Assembly: GCA_949128115.1 (NCBI GenBank)
Contig: OX421963.1
Coordinates: 36,005,979 to 36,069,978 of the forward strand
Direction of reading: 5' to 3'
DNA from: Anaspis maculata
Taxonomy: Eukaryota; Arthropoda; Insecta; Coleoptera; Scraptiidae
DNA length: 64,000 nucleotides
The translations under genes and the position numbers were made by a program. Shown here piece by piece: positions 33,640 through 60,402 of this stretch; position 1 is the stretch's first letter, and each line of letters opens with the position of its first letter. The notes beneath the pieces were generated by a model. The model did no database searches. It was given only the letters and a program-made list of their open reading frames with translations, and had not been told where the DNA came from.

Positions 33640-35093
33640 TATTTCTATGTGACTTGTGCAAAAAAACTGAAGAAATCAATGTGTAGTGCACCTACTTGAG
33701 CATCTTCCAATGGACATTTTAACCAAAATCTGATCGTCACATTCCAGACTGAAACTACACCTGTTACTAAATTGCAACTCGATTTGGAGTAGTAATGGCA
33801 TGTGCAGTAAAATGGAAAGAAATAACTGGATCCCAAGAATAAAACTAGAAAAATAAAGCACATTATGTAGGTTTAATAAACTTTTCTATGTAGTTATACA
33901 CATTTTTGGAAGTAAATATATGTACAAAGTCCTGTTAGCGAGACCAACTATAAAATACAGATCGTAATAAATACCAACAATTAAAGATAAATAATATAAA
34001 CTATAGGCGTACCTAACGTTCGCATTGAACTGGAAACTGAAAAGACAATAATTTAGGTGCAACGTGTAGAGAGCTAAAATAGCTTAAACATTAACTTTTT
34101 TTCATAATGATTTGTTTTTTTTTCACGTGTTAATTATAAAATTTCGCATATTCTACCTGACCGACAAACATACACCTGACCTTTAGCCTGATATGTTTAG
34201 CCGTCCTATACATTATAATTACTGTAACATCTTTCACAATACACTTTCACGAAAAATCTAAAATCCTTGCCTTTGCCTTAAATTTATAAAACACCAATCA
34301 TTGCCGAGTTTCTCTCTTTTTCTGTTTATTTATTTTGTTCATCATGTGCTTCATTTCATGAGACTCCACTGAATAAAAAAAATCTTACGATCTCACTTAC
34401 AGATTCTCAGATGGATATTTTTTGTGTCCTTCGCTAGCTACTATTACAAAATATTCCTCGACTTATCAACGTCAAAGAGTACACGTCTATAAGTTAAAAA
34501 ACAACGTAAATTATAATTAATAAAAGTATCACCTTGTAACAATAATAATAATAAACAAAAACATGTATAAGAAAACCGCTCCTGTGTTGCATCCACTGAA
34601 AAAGTATCGGAAGAAAACTCAAAAACTATCATAGAATATTTACAATATGTAAAAATAGACACAAAAATTTAAGAAACGGCAGAAGATGCACCACAGTAAG
34701 GACTTTTATAGCTTCTCACAGCTCAAAAGCAAGAACGGCGGAGTACGCCGCCGCTTCACAGACCTATAATACACAAAAAATTGCTTAATTTGCTACAATA
34801 CAAAAAGTATAGGTAGGAGAAAACAACTATTTAAATATAAAACAAAAACAAACGAACAATATATGAGAGCACAGAAAGTTGTCGCGAGAACCATAACAGT
34901 GCATTTACAGGAAATGACGTCACGGGTATGTGTGTGTGTGGTGGCTGACGGTTTTTTTTTTTGTTCAATGGGGAATAGCGGAAGGGGAGGAATAACGCTC
35001 GGGTCTGGAGGGAAAAAGGCAAGCCGCTGAAACGTGTAAGCGCTATCGACGATATTATGGTACGGAGTGCTGCTTCTCTCATTTTCTTCTATC
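33640..35093 (-). other. 3' untranslated and downstream region of the NDR kinase gene
   Basis: AT-rich, with no other coding signal. A double AATAAA on the minus strand at 34325-34334 would give a 3' UTR of about 770 bases. A (GT)n tract lies at about 34927-34939. Confidence 0.4.
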
Positions 35094-48767
<13,674 letters not shown>

Positions 48768-48780
48768 GTCCAGGACCCCT

Positions 48781-51700
48781 GCAACAAAGAGATAGGAAAC
48801 ATTAAAACGCAATTCTTATATAAATAATAATATCATATCCTAAGCTATTGCCTGTTGAAGCACACTTCCACACCTTAGCCAGTCTTTCGCACTGGACTGT
48901 CGTTTAAAGCTGCAACAGACGACAACAAACGGCTTCTCAGGTATTACACTGTGCTACCCAATAGGTATGATTATTTTATTAAACAAACCAAGCCTCATAT
49001 CGGTCATGTGAGTGTGTGGTGGAAAACAGACAAGACAGATGTTTGCTCAGAACCCACACTCTCCTTGCTCATTCCTCTTCAAGCAGACCTGTGTGTGTTG
49101 TGATGGTGATGGTAGTGCTAAGCGCTGTGCATATTATTACCCGAACTACCTAATATTTTTAAAGCGGCACGAAATGTGAAATAACGCAGCCGACAGTTCC
49201 CACATAATTCCGAAATTGGCGTTCAATTTGTGCAACAATTTCAGCAAAGTGCTCGAGCTCGGTTGCACACGATTCGATTCAACAACACTGTAGTAGCAGA
49301 CATTAAATGCGCTATGTTAAATAACAAGACTCGATGATGCCGTTGTTCAAGTCTTGCAACTATTGATTTTTACACAGGTGTTCATAACACCTACTCGAGG
49401 CAACTGATTCTATTCTAGCTTTGGAGATGCCTAAATATTCCAATTAATTCAATAAAAGTGATAGTTATGAAAGGATACTGTTCAAGTAGTGCGATTTCAT
49501 TGGAAACCATTAATTTGTTCACTAATAATCATCATTTCAAGCATTTTCGATAATTGGCCAACGCAAAAGGACTTGCGGACACCGATGTTTCAGCACTGCA
49601 TGCCTTCTCAGCATGTCTCACGCCGGTACGTCGAAGAATTGCTGGAAAATGGGCAAGATCACATTCTTTCAGCTGTTTCATGGCCGAAATTTTAGCACCG
49701 CCACTGGAATCCTTCACACCACCCAGGTTATATCACAGCTTGTCAAAATGCCATAATTTATGGGCATTTAGCTAAAGCACACAACGTTACGACATTTTAA
49801 CAGAAGAATTCTTCTTGTGTACTATACAAGAGAGACAATGGGAGGAGAGAAAGGGCGATAACAATAAAAACAAACATGCATAATTCATTACCTACAGACA
49901 TAAATTACACGTCATACGTTTAACAGCGCTGCTGGCGTCAAAAAAGACCATAGCACTTTTTGACGACACATGACGCTTCAAAAGAGATACATTAAGGGAG
50001 GCGGCGGACACCTCTGAAAAGTTCAACCACGTCCGTCCATCCGTCCATCCATCCAACCAATGAGGTGCGCACAAAGGCGATGGACAAAAACCGCAAAAAC
50101 TCGTTACTACAAACCGTTTATTGACAATTATTAGTTCAATGGCCGTGCCAACTGCAATTATCATGGCTAAAAGGTGTGTGAGAAAAACATCGAGTGCAAA
50201 GCAAGGGCATCCATTAATCGTTCAATGATTCAGAGACTGCTCCTCCATTTCTGATCATTAACAGGACCGTTTTCGAAATTAGGCACTTATCCGAAAAACG
50301 TCCGTAATTCTCACAATTAAAGCACTAGGTGTGTTCGAATGACCCGCACCTAACCCAAACCCAAGTGGGCGAACCCTTCTTGAACCCTGCAAGGTTCCAC
50401 TGCATAGACCTCGCGCTATTCAAATTCTTTAAAACTTACCATACGAAGCCCTTGACTCGCTATTTTACGCGCCATCACTTAGCTAAATTTGTGACAATTA
50501 TTATTGTTGTTGTTTTTGCGAGTGAATTACTATTATTGTCGACACGTGCTTATTTTTTCATACTTATTTTTGAGTTTACAACGTAGAATTATCACTCACC
50601 AAAATAGTGACGCGGGTGATTCTTTTACGCTTTCGAATTAATTTCATTCCTGCCTGTCATCCATCAGTACCCGCGTGTTCATCAAACCTTTTGTATTGTG
50701 ATTACTTTTTCAATGTTATTCGTAAATAGGTCGTGAAGGATGCATCGATGTGAGCCTGTTTCACGGTTGACACAATCCGCACAAGCTCACACTTTTATTA
50801 CTACTACTACTACTACTACTCTAGACAAGTACTATACTTTTTTATGTTAAAAAGTCAACGTTAAAAGCGAAGCGAATGGGTAGGTAGGCATAGGTGAGCG
50901 CGCTCATGTGAGTCACACATTATTATGATGACAAGGATTTTAAATCCGTGAGTTCACCGTCTTGAACTTTAGCGAGGGCAATCGTAAAAATTACCATTTC
51001 CGTCAACAAAAAAATGCGGGACGACTCGTTTGTTTAGCAACGAACGTGGATTAATTAAGTGTGTAATAAAGCATAAAATGCGTTTTCGCGTGCAATAAAA
51101 TTGCACCATTGGGAGTAACATCATTAATGAAGCTACGAAGCTAGGTGAGTTCACAACAGTTTCTCTTTATTTAAAGAACACTGTTCTTATTCTACCCGTC
51201 TGTTCGTCAGAGGCGCTACCTATTCAGACGATCTTGTCGATCTTTGATAATTCACATTAAACTTAATCAAAATCTATTCAATTGTAATGGAACTTATAAT
51301 CTGTGTTTTGTTGAAAAGAAATATGATTTAGAGTTCATTTTTCGTTGTGTTTATCCCCCATATTGAAATTCATCCAAATGAATCCGATTCTAATGAAACT
51401 TGTTACTTAGCATGCCAGGGAAAACATATAAATAGTACCAGTTCAAGACCTACTTCTAAAAACTCGCTGTGGTGAACATCCGTCACACTGCCCTATGAAG
51501 GTATCCATCGCATCCAACTCTTTGACAAGTGGTAGCCTATTTTTGCAATTGTCTCTAGATATGGTTCCGTACCCAGAAGGAACAATACCCGCTGTGAAAT
51601 TTGGTGACCGTATCATCAAAATCAGACATCATAAAAAACATAAAAACCGATGCCATTTCCATCGGACTGCCACCTGAATTGTACAAATTAACACTAACCA

Positions 51701-54700
51701 CATAAATCACATTTCCACCTTGACGTTTATTGGCTCTAATGCTGTATAGAACACAAAGAGCACACACGCTCACACACACCACAATACAAAATAATGAATT
51801 TTTCCATTGTGACTCACGCAAAAAAATTATCATTCTCGCAGGTCATGAGCTCTAGCGATTTCAATTCCATAAACCATCAAAATTGGTTTTTTTACTTTTG
51901 TCCTTTTTTTGTAGCAAAAAATGGTGAGCAAGCACCTTGACATTTGAACTGCAATTGCGTAGATACAAATTACCTGAAGAAAACCTCTGGCTTTCATTTT
52001 CTTCCAATCCGGTCCGAGCTTTTCATTTGTAGTAGATTAGGTAGATGTAAAACTTCGAACATTTACAGTTTTTGGCAATACTTATGATTGAGCAAATTCA
52101 CCTGATGATAGTAATTTAGCAAATAATTTCACTTGAAATGCGGGGATTAATTAGTTTCAATCATTAAGTCACGCTCTGGTAGCAATAACAAAATTGAATG
52201 TTGCCACACATGCTGTCTCGTTTCTTTTTATTGTACAAATGGCAAAGTGGTTTCCGCTATTATTAAATCCTCTCACTATTCGTGAAACTGAAGCTCGAAA
52301 CCCTCCGATATTATGTAATAAGCGAAGCTTTGTTGTTTGAGATTTTCATGTCAAATTCGATTCGTCGCGCAATTTTGAACCATATTTCGATTCAGTCCTT
52401 CAGCTGATCGTTTTATTTTATACGGTTGAAGTCACTGACGCTTCTGTTTTGTCAATAACTTGTAGATCGATTTTGAAACTTCAAATTTTATCCTCCATCT
52501 TGCTTTGCGCTCTTAAATTTTCAGAATTGTAGCAAATTAATGCGACTTCAAACTGAACCAAACATGAAATTTTGAAAACATGAATTTGCAAAATGTTGAC
52601 TTGTCATCGGCACTTCTAACTTCATAATGGAAGCCCGGTAAAGTGGAATTGACAAAAAAAAATCTATGACCCCGCCATGATCCAGAGAGCTATGTGAAAA
52701 ATATGGAAGAAATCGAACGCATTGCTAGTCGATGCCACGAAAAACTGCCAGGCACTCTCTTTCCGTCAACTCTGTTTTGCCGTTAAATTTTCAATAAACG
52801 TTTCACGAGCTCAAAAAATCGAGTGGGTTCGTTCTTCGTTTCAAATTCCCAAGTAAAAGCCGATTAACCTACATTTTGATCTTGATTTTTACAAAAACAT
52901 CCACCGATTTTGGATTATTCAAACGGAAATTGCCTACCTTTCAGTGTACGGACTACACCAGTCTTCAATTAGCACTTCTATCCCGGCGTCTCTTTCAGAG
53001 CTACAACGTTTTTTCTCCAGACAAGTTTGCGCAATATCCCGAGCGATAATAGTAATAATTGGATTTCAATGCTTTCAAGTGAAAGCTCGGCTCTGTGCAT
53101 ATCAAAATTTCCGAATTTTAAATGACGGATGTGGCATAATTGAGTAAAGCGAGTCGTGGAATTTAATTAATGCAACGCGAAGGCCAATGCACGGTTCAAA
53201 TACACGATTTGAATTTGTTGTGAACTCTACTCCATCAACTTCTACGACCCACACACTGGCTTGCAATAATTGACTTGGGTGGATTTTAAACTAAACTTTG
53301 AAATCTATTCAAGTCGGTGAAATTTATTATGTTGGTGTGTGGATTATTTGCTTGTATGTCAATGTCTGTCTACTCATAGCGTGCAAAAGTAATGAATCAC
53401 AAGAAATCAGAAAAAGTGATCACACGGAAATTGTCAGATTTTAGTAGCGCCGGGCCGTCTTCATAATCCATTCTCAAAAGATGTACAAAAAACAATTAGT
53501 GCTATTCGAAAAAAAAAAACTGAAAAAACTGAATAAAGCACCGGTTCTTTTTTTAGATATGGTTCAAGAATCGAATAAAAAAAAAAGTAAGGGTTTCGCA
53601 GGCGAAATGGTATATAGAAGACTCTTCGACACCTTCTCAGACTAGAACAATTTAAAAAGTACATTCATTTCAAAGTTTTCTTTTTACTAGTGGAACGCAA
53701 AATTTCAGATTCCATGTTATGTAACGTAAAAATAGTGGGACGCGAAGTACCACTGTGTGAGTAATTAGTTCACGTGATTAGAGGTAGTTTCAGAAATCAT
53801 TACCAGATCACTACATAGCAGAGCCACGTTGTCGGCTGTAATTGCCTTGTTTCTGATATCGAAGCCAGTCGTGCAGAAATTCGCGCGAAGGACGCTGCAA
53901 TCCTCACTTTCATTGAAGACTTTTCATCGCCCAATAGTACTTCAACTTCTAATAAAAACTCAAAACGAATGTTTAGTGTCACTAAAAGCGTGCTTTATTG
54001 CCGTTGCCAATTTGTGATGAAAGCCTACATATAAATTGTGGGAAAATTTATTATTTGGTTGATGGCGGTTTTGGTCCACTTTGTTATACACGGTTGCAGG
54101 CAGCATGGGCATGACATATCGGATGCATGCTTGTTGGTCCTTGCTCTGTCTTCTTCGCAATACGAACACTACGAACTTTCCACAAGCCATGTCGAAAATT
54201 TCATGGGGGCGATTATTAGAGGTCCCGGGCAGTCTCGACAACAACATGAATGAATATTATTCATTTCCCCAGCCTTCTATCTTCTACGTCTCTGGTTGCT
54301 CGCCACCTTTTTCAAAAGGCAGACAACAAAACAAATACCAGTTTGATTTGGAATGACGATATCTATAGATGTCAATAGATAACGTCAAGTTGGAAATGAA
54401 AAAGGAAGGTAGCGGCCTCGAGATTGACCCCACAGGAGTTTGTTTTCCTCGTTTTCCCGGAAGCTTCATAAGCCGGGACAAGACATACGGGGAGAGACAA
54501 AAATAGACACGCGAGCATACGCTTATGGCCCAGATTAAGTAACGCAAGAGCGCGCGGAAAATATAGAGAGGAAAACTCCAATAAGGAAAATTGCGCGTTA
54601 TTATTTTTACGACGGTGTTTTTCCTCTCTCCACCATTATATCGAAGAGTCGAAGACCGGATTGCAGCAAGAACCCCCTGCTAGCGAATGTTTGTTTACAT

Positions 54701-54765
54701 TTGTGAATCGCGATGAAAGTTATTTTTGTTCCACCACATAGAGATGACATGGCCAAAACATAACC
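48781..54765. other. Upstream region of trc, no coding gene recognised
   Basis: Six kilobases probably containing the first trc intron and non-coding exon(s), which I cannot place. Landmarks are an (ACT)n tract at 50799-50821 and a CA/CACAC-rich spot near 51755-51785. Open frames here have no recognisable domains and no coherent splice pattern. Confidence 0.4.
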
Positions 54766-54771
54766 GCATAA

Positions 54772-54955
54772 AGGTGGATTTAGTCCGCTTCATTTCGTCG
54801 TGGTTCTAATTTTATTTAGAACGTAAGCGTGAGTGTAACGTCGTAAGAGCATCAGCATTGCTTATGGTTCTCGTGCGCATGAGAGCCAATGAGCGATGTT
54901 TCGCTTACGACTAAAATTAAAATTACGACTAAATGAGGCTGACTGAACCCCACCT
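54772..54955. mobile_element. AGGTGG...CCACCT MITE, 184 bp, TAA-flanked
   Basis: The ends AGGTGGATTTAGTC and the complement of AGGTGGGGTTCAGTC; TAA on both sides (54769-54771, 54956-54958). An inner TTACGAC / CGTAA pair and a TTAGTCGTAAGCG block are shared with 55966-56121. Confidence 0.6.
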
Positions 54956-55378
54956 TAATATACATAATACACACAAATTGATCCAAGCAGAAGTATAGTG
55001 CAGTATAGCTTTCGTTTCATACAGCAAGCCTCAAAGCTGATTGCCAAACCTCCTGTACTTCATTGTCTACGTTTTTTTCTTCTTCTGAGCACATGTCTAG
55101 ATTGCGACATAACTTATCGCACTGTGGCAGTATTTCGTAAAAAATCTCGTGTTGAGTGATTTTTTCAATTAGGTTCAAGTTGCGTACTACATCATTTCGA
55201 GTGTTTCGGAGACGTCAATAATTAATTCCGCAAAAAAACATTGTTCTGTGTAAAAAAATATGAAAAACAAAGGTCCTTCACTTCACCTATATCTACCTAT
55301 AATAATTAATGGCAAGAACAACTGATTTTACAACACACAAGTGACTTAAGTGAGCCATTAAACAGTTGTACACGTCTT

Positions 55379-55741
55379 TCACAATAATCCACCAAAACTG
55401 ACTATTGCTTGATTTATTTGACAGAATATCTTTTCTATTTCATTTTGTTCCAGGCTCAAGCTGCCACTCTGAAATGAAACGTCGTATATCACACGTGAAC
55501 GAAATGCCACTATAAGCACGTAAGAATTTACCACAGTCGCGCAAATGCTCGTGTACACCAAACATCTCACTTGCTCATAATGGCTCATGTCTCCAACTTG
55601 AACTACTATCAAAAGTAGCGTCAATTGACCATAGACACGGCTCCTACTGAGTATGCACCAACTACTTGGGGTGTCATGGCAGAGTTGTCCTATACCAACA
55701 CATGTTAATAGCGTAATTTCAATCATAATAATTATAACCAA
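55379..55741 (-). CDS. Candidate exon of an unidentified membrane protein
   Basis: A 120-codon frame with two or three hydrophobic stretches (MVIIIMIEITLLTCVGIGQL, YGQLTLLLIVVQVG, TVVNSYVLIVAF). It is preceded by a usable acceptor (CTGTAG at about 55755-55750). Codon composition is plausible, but no partner exons, family motif or start context could be established. May be chance. Confidence 0.2.
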   Translation of the reverse strand: MVIIIMIEITLLTCVGIGQLCHDTPSSWCILSRSRVYGQLTLLLIVVQVGDMSHYEQVRCLVYTSICATVVNSYVLIVAFRSRVIYDVSFQSGSLSLEQNEIEKIFCQINQAIVSFGGLL

Positions 55742-55965
55742 GATGATCTACAGCGGATCTATCAAATGAGCTCCGAGTGAAAGAGCTCATTCTGAAATGA
55801 GCGCTAATCGGTTACCCATTGAATGAAATGTGGAACAAATAGCCGGAGTTACACAATGAACATAAAGATATAGACGTGTTTTTCGATAAGCTCTATTTTG
55901 AAAATGACAGCGTTTCTTGTAGTGTCTTTTAACCGCCTGCTGCCGCCGCCGGTAAAGGTACGTTC

Positions 55966-56121
55966 AGTCAGCTTATTTAGCCGCATGTTTTAATTTTAGT
56001 CGTAAGCGGTGCATCGTTTATTGGCTGTTCTGAGGAGGCTGGTTCATAAGAGCCAATAGGCGTCGCTGCGCTTGCGACTAAAATTAAAACTTGCGGCTAA
56101 ATAAGCTGACTGAACGCACCT
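55966..56121. mobile_element. AGGTGCGTTCAGTCAGC MITE, ~156 bp
   Basis: Inverted ends with CGTTCAGTCAGCTTATTTAG / CTAAATAAGCTGACTGAACG and TTTTAATTTTAGTCG / CGACTAAAATTAAAA. Closely related to 54772-54955. The arms extend over GTAAAGGT, so the exact boundary and target site are uncertain. Confidence 0.7.
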
Positions 56122-56129
56122 TTACACTA

Positions 56130-57160
56130 AGAGGAACCTGATCGATGTGGGCGTAAGCGCATAGCGTCCTGGCAGTCCTGGCACCCCACTTTGGGTAGTT
56201 ATAGTTACCACGCATGCCTTATCAGTGAATATGGTCAATTAATTGTTGAAAAAAAAGTAGCAACTAGCTGTTTTGTTTATTAGATTGTCATGTTTATTCT
56301 TGCGGAAATCACCTCTTTTTATTGCATGAAAATAAATATATTTTCACAGTACATACCTACCTACTCAAAAACTTGATGGTTATCAGTTATCACTTTTCTC
56401 AGATCTCAGAGTTATCAATAGCACTGATGAGTATCGTGACGACCGTGTGATAAAAAAAATGGCAAGTAGATTATGCCAAGAAAAACGTACGTCGGCTGCT
56501 TACTGAATCTGGCTGAAAGTCGCTGTAAGAACAATATAACTTGAATTGCTCCGATGTATGTTTTTGAAAACATGATTATTGATCCATCACTGATCTGTAA
56601 AAAAAATGAAAAGTGGCTCATAAACTGCTCGGAATAATAAACAGTAATTTTTGACCAGGGGGGAGGGGGGATGGAAAGTGAACAATAAGCCTTCTTGATA
56701 TCAACACTAGCGACACCTGACAGCTTGAATTTGCGGTTTTTGCGCTTTTGGCATGTATGACTTGGCAACATACTCAAATGTATGTGTGCAGTTTGGATCA
56801 ATGTTTTACCATTGTTACTATGTACCTACTTGATTTCGAGTGTTCGAGATCGAGGCGTCAACTGAATTTGTTATTGCATTTTTGAGCAATAAATTGTAAA
56901 CTGCATGCCGGTACGCAATCATCACATTACTGCCCGGTTGTCTTAGTAATTACGGAATTAGGAGCTGCTGACTGTCATAGCTATTGTCAATGAGTACAGG
57001 TGAGTGCTAGGCAAATTTCAACAAAACTTAGCCAAAAACTAGTTACCAGACTTCGTGAAATGACCAGGAGGTCCGCCGTCGAAGTACGCCAAAATTTTCA
57101 CGATTTTCCACAGCACAGATGATTTGGGGAGGAGATCAATGGAGAAAAAAAAACCGACTC
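56130..57160. other. No gene seen
   Basis: AT-rich. A frame on the minus strand (56415-56801) includes a possible exon bounded by TTTACAG and TTCA|GTAAGC near 56592-56500, encoding SDGSIIMFSKTYIGAIQVIL. Unsupported by neighbours. Confidence 0.3.
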
Positions 57161-57391
57161 GGTGAGCTTGCACACCACAAAAGAGCGAGAGAATCGCGAA
57201 CCGCTGAGTCGGCCACGGACCCGTGTTCGGATCACGGGAGCGCTTAATGAATTCGCCGACTTCGTCCTCGTTTGTGGTGATGGTGCGCCGTGTTCTGTTG
57301 TTGCGGAAGTGTCTTCTCAACCGGTACTGTCTTTGCTCTTTGTGGTGGTCGCCGTGCGGCGCGGCCAACTCGGACGGTCGTTATGGTCTCT
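57160..57391. promoter_or_regulatory. GC/CpG-rich segment, left part of a split promoter-like region
   Basis: Clearly GC-richer than its surroundings, with many CG dinucleotides. It abuts the palindrome at 57392 and resumes on the other side at 61281. Could be a promoter or 5' untranslated exon, perhaps for trc on the minus strand. No defined start site. Confidence 0.3.
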
Positions 57392-59154
57392 TAGTCCAGG
57401 ACCGTTTGATAATTTTATATGGTAGAGGTAGACATCTTTGATATAAAGCTGAGTTTTTGCAGAGACATTCGGAAGCATGTTCTTATTGACCAAAAAAAAG
57501 TCCCCAAGTGTCCCGTTGGCGCTAGCCGAGTTATGGGGTGAAAACCGCCCCTAAAAGTGACACAGTGCTGGTTTTTCTCATTTTTCTGCCAAACGGTCAC
57601 TTGCACGTGAAATAAGTATAGGACTCAAAATATTCCCCACTAAAATCTGCATCGAAAAGATTCTATCAACTACATGCCTAGGTCCCACCCAATCCGCGTA
57701 AACAGCGGTTGAAGTGGGGGGTAGTTTCAAGCGCGCCACGAGAAATTTATGTAACGCTGTGTTTCAAGGTAGATATCTGATAAATGGCTGATCTGACAAC
57801 AAAAACCTTGGAAACGAAATTGTTCGTCATCATGTTCTGCATACAATGCATGAGTTGTCAATCCCTTTGTAAAAATTTTTTTGGGCTATATCACGAAAAA
57901 GTGCCCCATATGCAATGCAGAAATTTCAAATAAATTGAAATTTCACAATCGCTTTTGGTCCTAAAAGGCCGGTCTTTGACACTGGTCATCACTGATATAT
58001 TCTTAGTCAAATAAAAAAAGTCCCCGTCCATCCTCCCCACATTAACTAAGTTTTGAGGGGGTGAACCACCCTTGAAGTGACTTCCAACTAGTTTTTCTCA
58101 ATTTTCGGCTAAACGGTTGCTCAAATGCAGAATTGATAGGTGACCAAAAATATTCCTGAGTAAATTTTGCATTAAAAAGGTTCAATACACTAATCAGCCA
58201 ACTCCCACCCAGCTCTTGCAATCACCGTTCGAAGTTCTACAAGTTCGAAGAGCGCGATCTAGACACCCGCTCCGACGCTACTTAACAGCGGATATCTCAA
58301 AAACGGCTTGTTGTAGAATAAAAATTGAAGAGGTTTAATTTATAGGGCGAAACATGTTTTATGAGGTGCGGGTAATGATTTTCAGTTTTACGGGTGATAT
58401 GAATGAGTTTCAGCGGTTCCTAAATCGTCTCCCAAATAAGAAAAATTAAAAATTTCATGGTTATGTGCCTGTTAAACACAGATTTTTTCGCAACTGATCA
58501 ATATATAAATTTTAAATTGTCTATCACTGAATTGGCAAAGAATTGTGCATCGAATGAAGTTTTGCTCATTTGGCTGGTCCTCACCTAAGCTGAGCAAAAC
58601 ACGTACAAAATTTAGGGTTATTCCGAATACGCAGGGAAAATCTCGTATAACTCCGTCTATAGAAGCGTGTATCTCAAAACTGGCTGGTTTAACAGAAAAA
58701 TGCGCCGAGAAAGAATTGATAGAGTGAAGTGTCCTCTACAAGAGGCAGTCCTTGTTTTTTCTGTAACTAAAAAATTATATGAACTACGATCGTTGTTCAT
58801 AAGAGTCTCGAGGGAAATAAAGATTTCCGGCTGGGTTTTGCACAGTGCCCTTTTACAATGAAATATATATTTTTAAAATGTCCAGAACAATAATTTTCAT
58901 TATGGGTATCACAAAAATGGTGACTAGCAATGTATAATGATAATAATAATAATAATAATGATAATATTACCTAATGGTAACAACACAAATTAAAAAAACA
59001 ACTGGTTTTCTCAAGTCCACCAAGTACAGCATCCAAGGCTGTAAAAAACAACATCTTCGAAATTTCATAATGTACACTGATTTTTCAAGATAAAGAACAA
59101 TCATATTTGATTCGAAGGACAATGACGTAAACGTGTTATTGAAAAATCAGTGTA

Positions 59155-59255
59155 GGTACATTACTCATTCAGCATTCCAGCTCTTCCAGCACTGTGCTGA
59201 ATGCCGCCTGGAAATAAAGTCAATTTACTATTATTATTATTATTATTTTTATGAC
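59155..59255 (+). repeat. Retroposon-like tail at the palindrome centre
   Basis: ATTCAGCA...TGCTGAAT hairpin followed by CTGGAAATAAAGTC and (TTA)n, resembling the LINE-like tail at 15700-15825. Flanking TTGAAAAATCAGTGT is inverted at 59085-59095. Confidence 0.35.
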
Positions 59256-60041
59256 AATTCAAAGGCGGTTTTTTTCACAGCCTTTTGATGCTATACTCGG
59301 TGGACTTCAGAAAACCAGTTTTTTTTTTCAATTTGTGTTGTTACCATTATTATTGTTATTATTATCATTATTATTATTATCATTATACATTGCTAGTCAC
59401 CATTTTTGTGATACCCATAATGAAAATTATTGTTCTGGACATTTTACAAATATATATTTCATTGTAAAAGGGCACTGTGCAAAACCCAGCCGGAAATCTT
59501 TATTTCCCTCGAGACTCTTATGAAAAACAATCGTAGTTCATATAATTTTTTAGCTAGAGAAAAAACAAGGACTGCCTCTTGTAGAGGACACTTTACTCTA
59601 TCAATTCTTCCTCGGCGCATTTTTCTGTTAAACCACCCAGTTTTGAGATACACGCTTCTATAGACGGAGTTATACGAGATTTTCCCTGCGTATTCGGAAT
59701 AACCCTAAATTTTGTACGTGTTATGCTCAGCTTAGGTGAGGACCAGCCAAATGAGCAAAACTTCATTCGATGCACAATTCCTTGCCAATTCAGCGATGGG
59801 CAATTTAAAATTCATATATTGATCAGTTGTGAAAAAATCTGTGTTTAACAGGTACATAACCATGAAATTTTAAATTTTTCTTATTCGGGAGACGATTTAG
59901 GAACCGCTGAAACTCATTCATATCACCCGTAAAACTGAAAATCATTACCCGCACCTCATAAAACATGTTTCGCCCTATAAATTAAACCTCTTCAATTTTT
60001 ATTCTACAACAAGCCGTTTTTGAGATATCCGCTGTTAAGTA

Positions 60042-60402
60042 CCGAGAGTTCATAAATTAAATGGGTCAAGGGTGCCTGTGGATTCAAAAACGTCTGTCGA
60101 AACTAGCGTAATCCTTTTGTAATAAATTTGTCAAACTTTGACAAGTCACGTCCCATATTATTGATTTCTGATCTGCCATAAGTGCACGAGAATACTTCAA
60201 GTTCAAAAATAGTCCTCGATCATGTAGGTTTTGTGCCCTGCCATGAAAACCACATTTAAAATGTTCCAAAAACGAAAACTGCGACTGGTTTGACAAATTA
60301 CGATAACCAAAAAATTACAGACATCAAATGAACGATGCTAGTTCCGACAGATGTTTTCAAACTCATAGGCACCCTTGACCCATTTAATTTATGAACGCTC
60401 GG
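60042..60402. mobile_element. CCGAGAGTTCATAAATT-family TIR element, 361 bp, TA duplication proven by empty site
   Basis: Ends CCGAGAGTTCATAAATT / AATTTATGAACGCTCGG, TA at 60040-60041 and 60403-60404. The left arm of the host palindrome has the single TA uninterrupted (CGACGC-TA-CTTAAC at about 58278-58285). Relative of 29295-30382. Confidence 0.85.

Noticed and set aside
58545..59775. Mirror-image 60-90-codon frames that look conserved between the two halves of 57.4-61.3 kb
   Set aside because: The conservation follows from the inverted arms being almost identical DNA; there is no domain or independent coding evidence.
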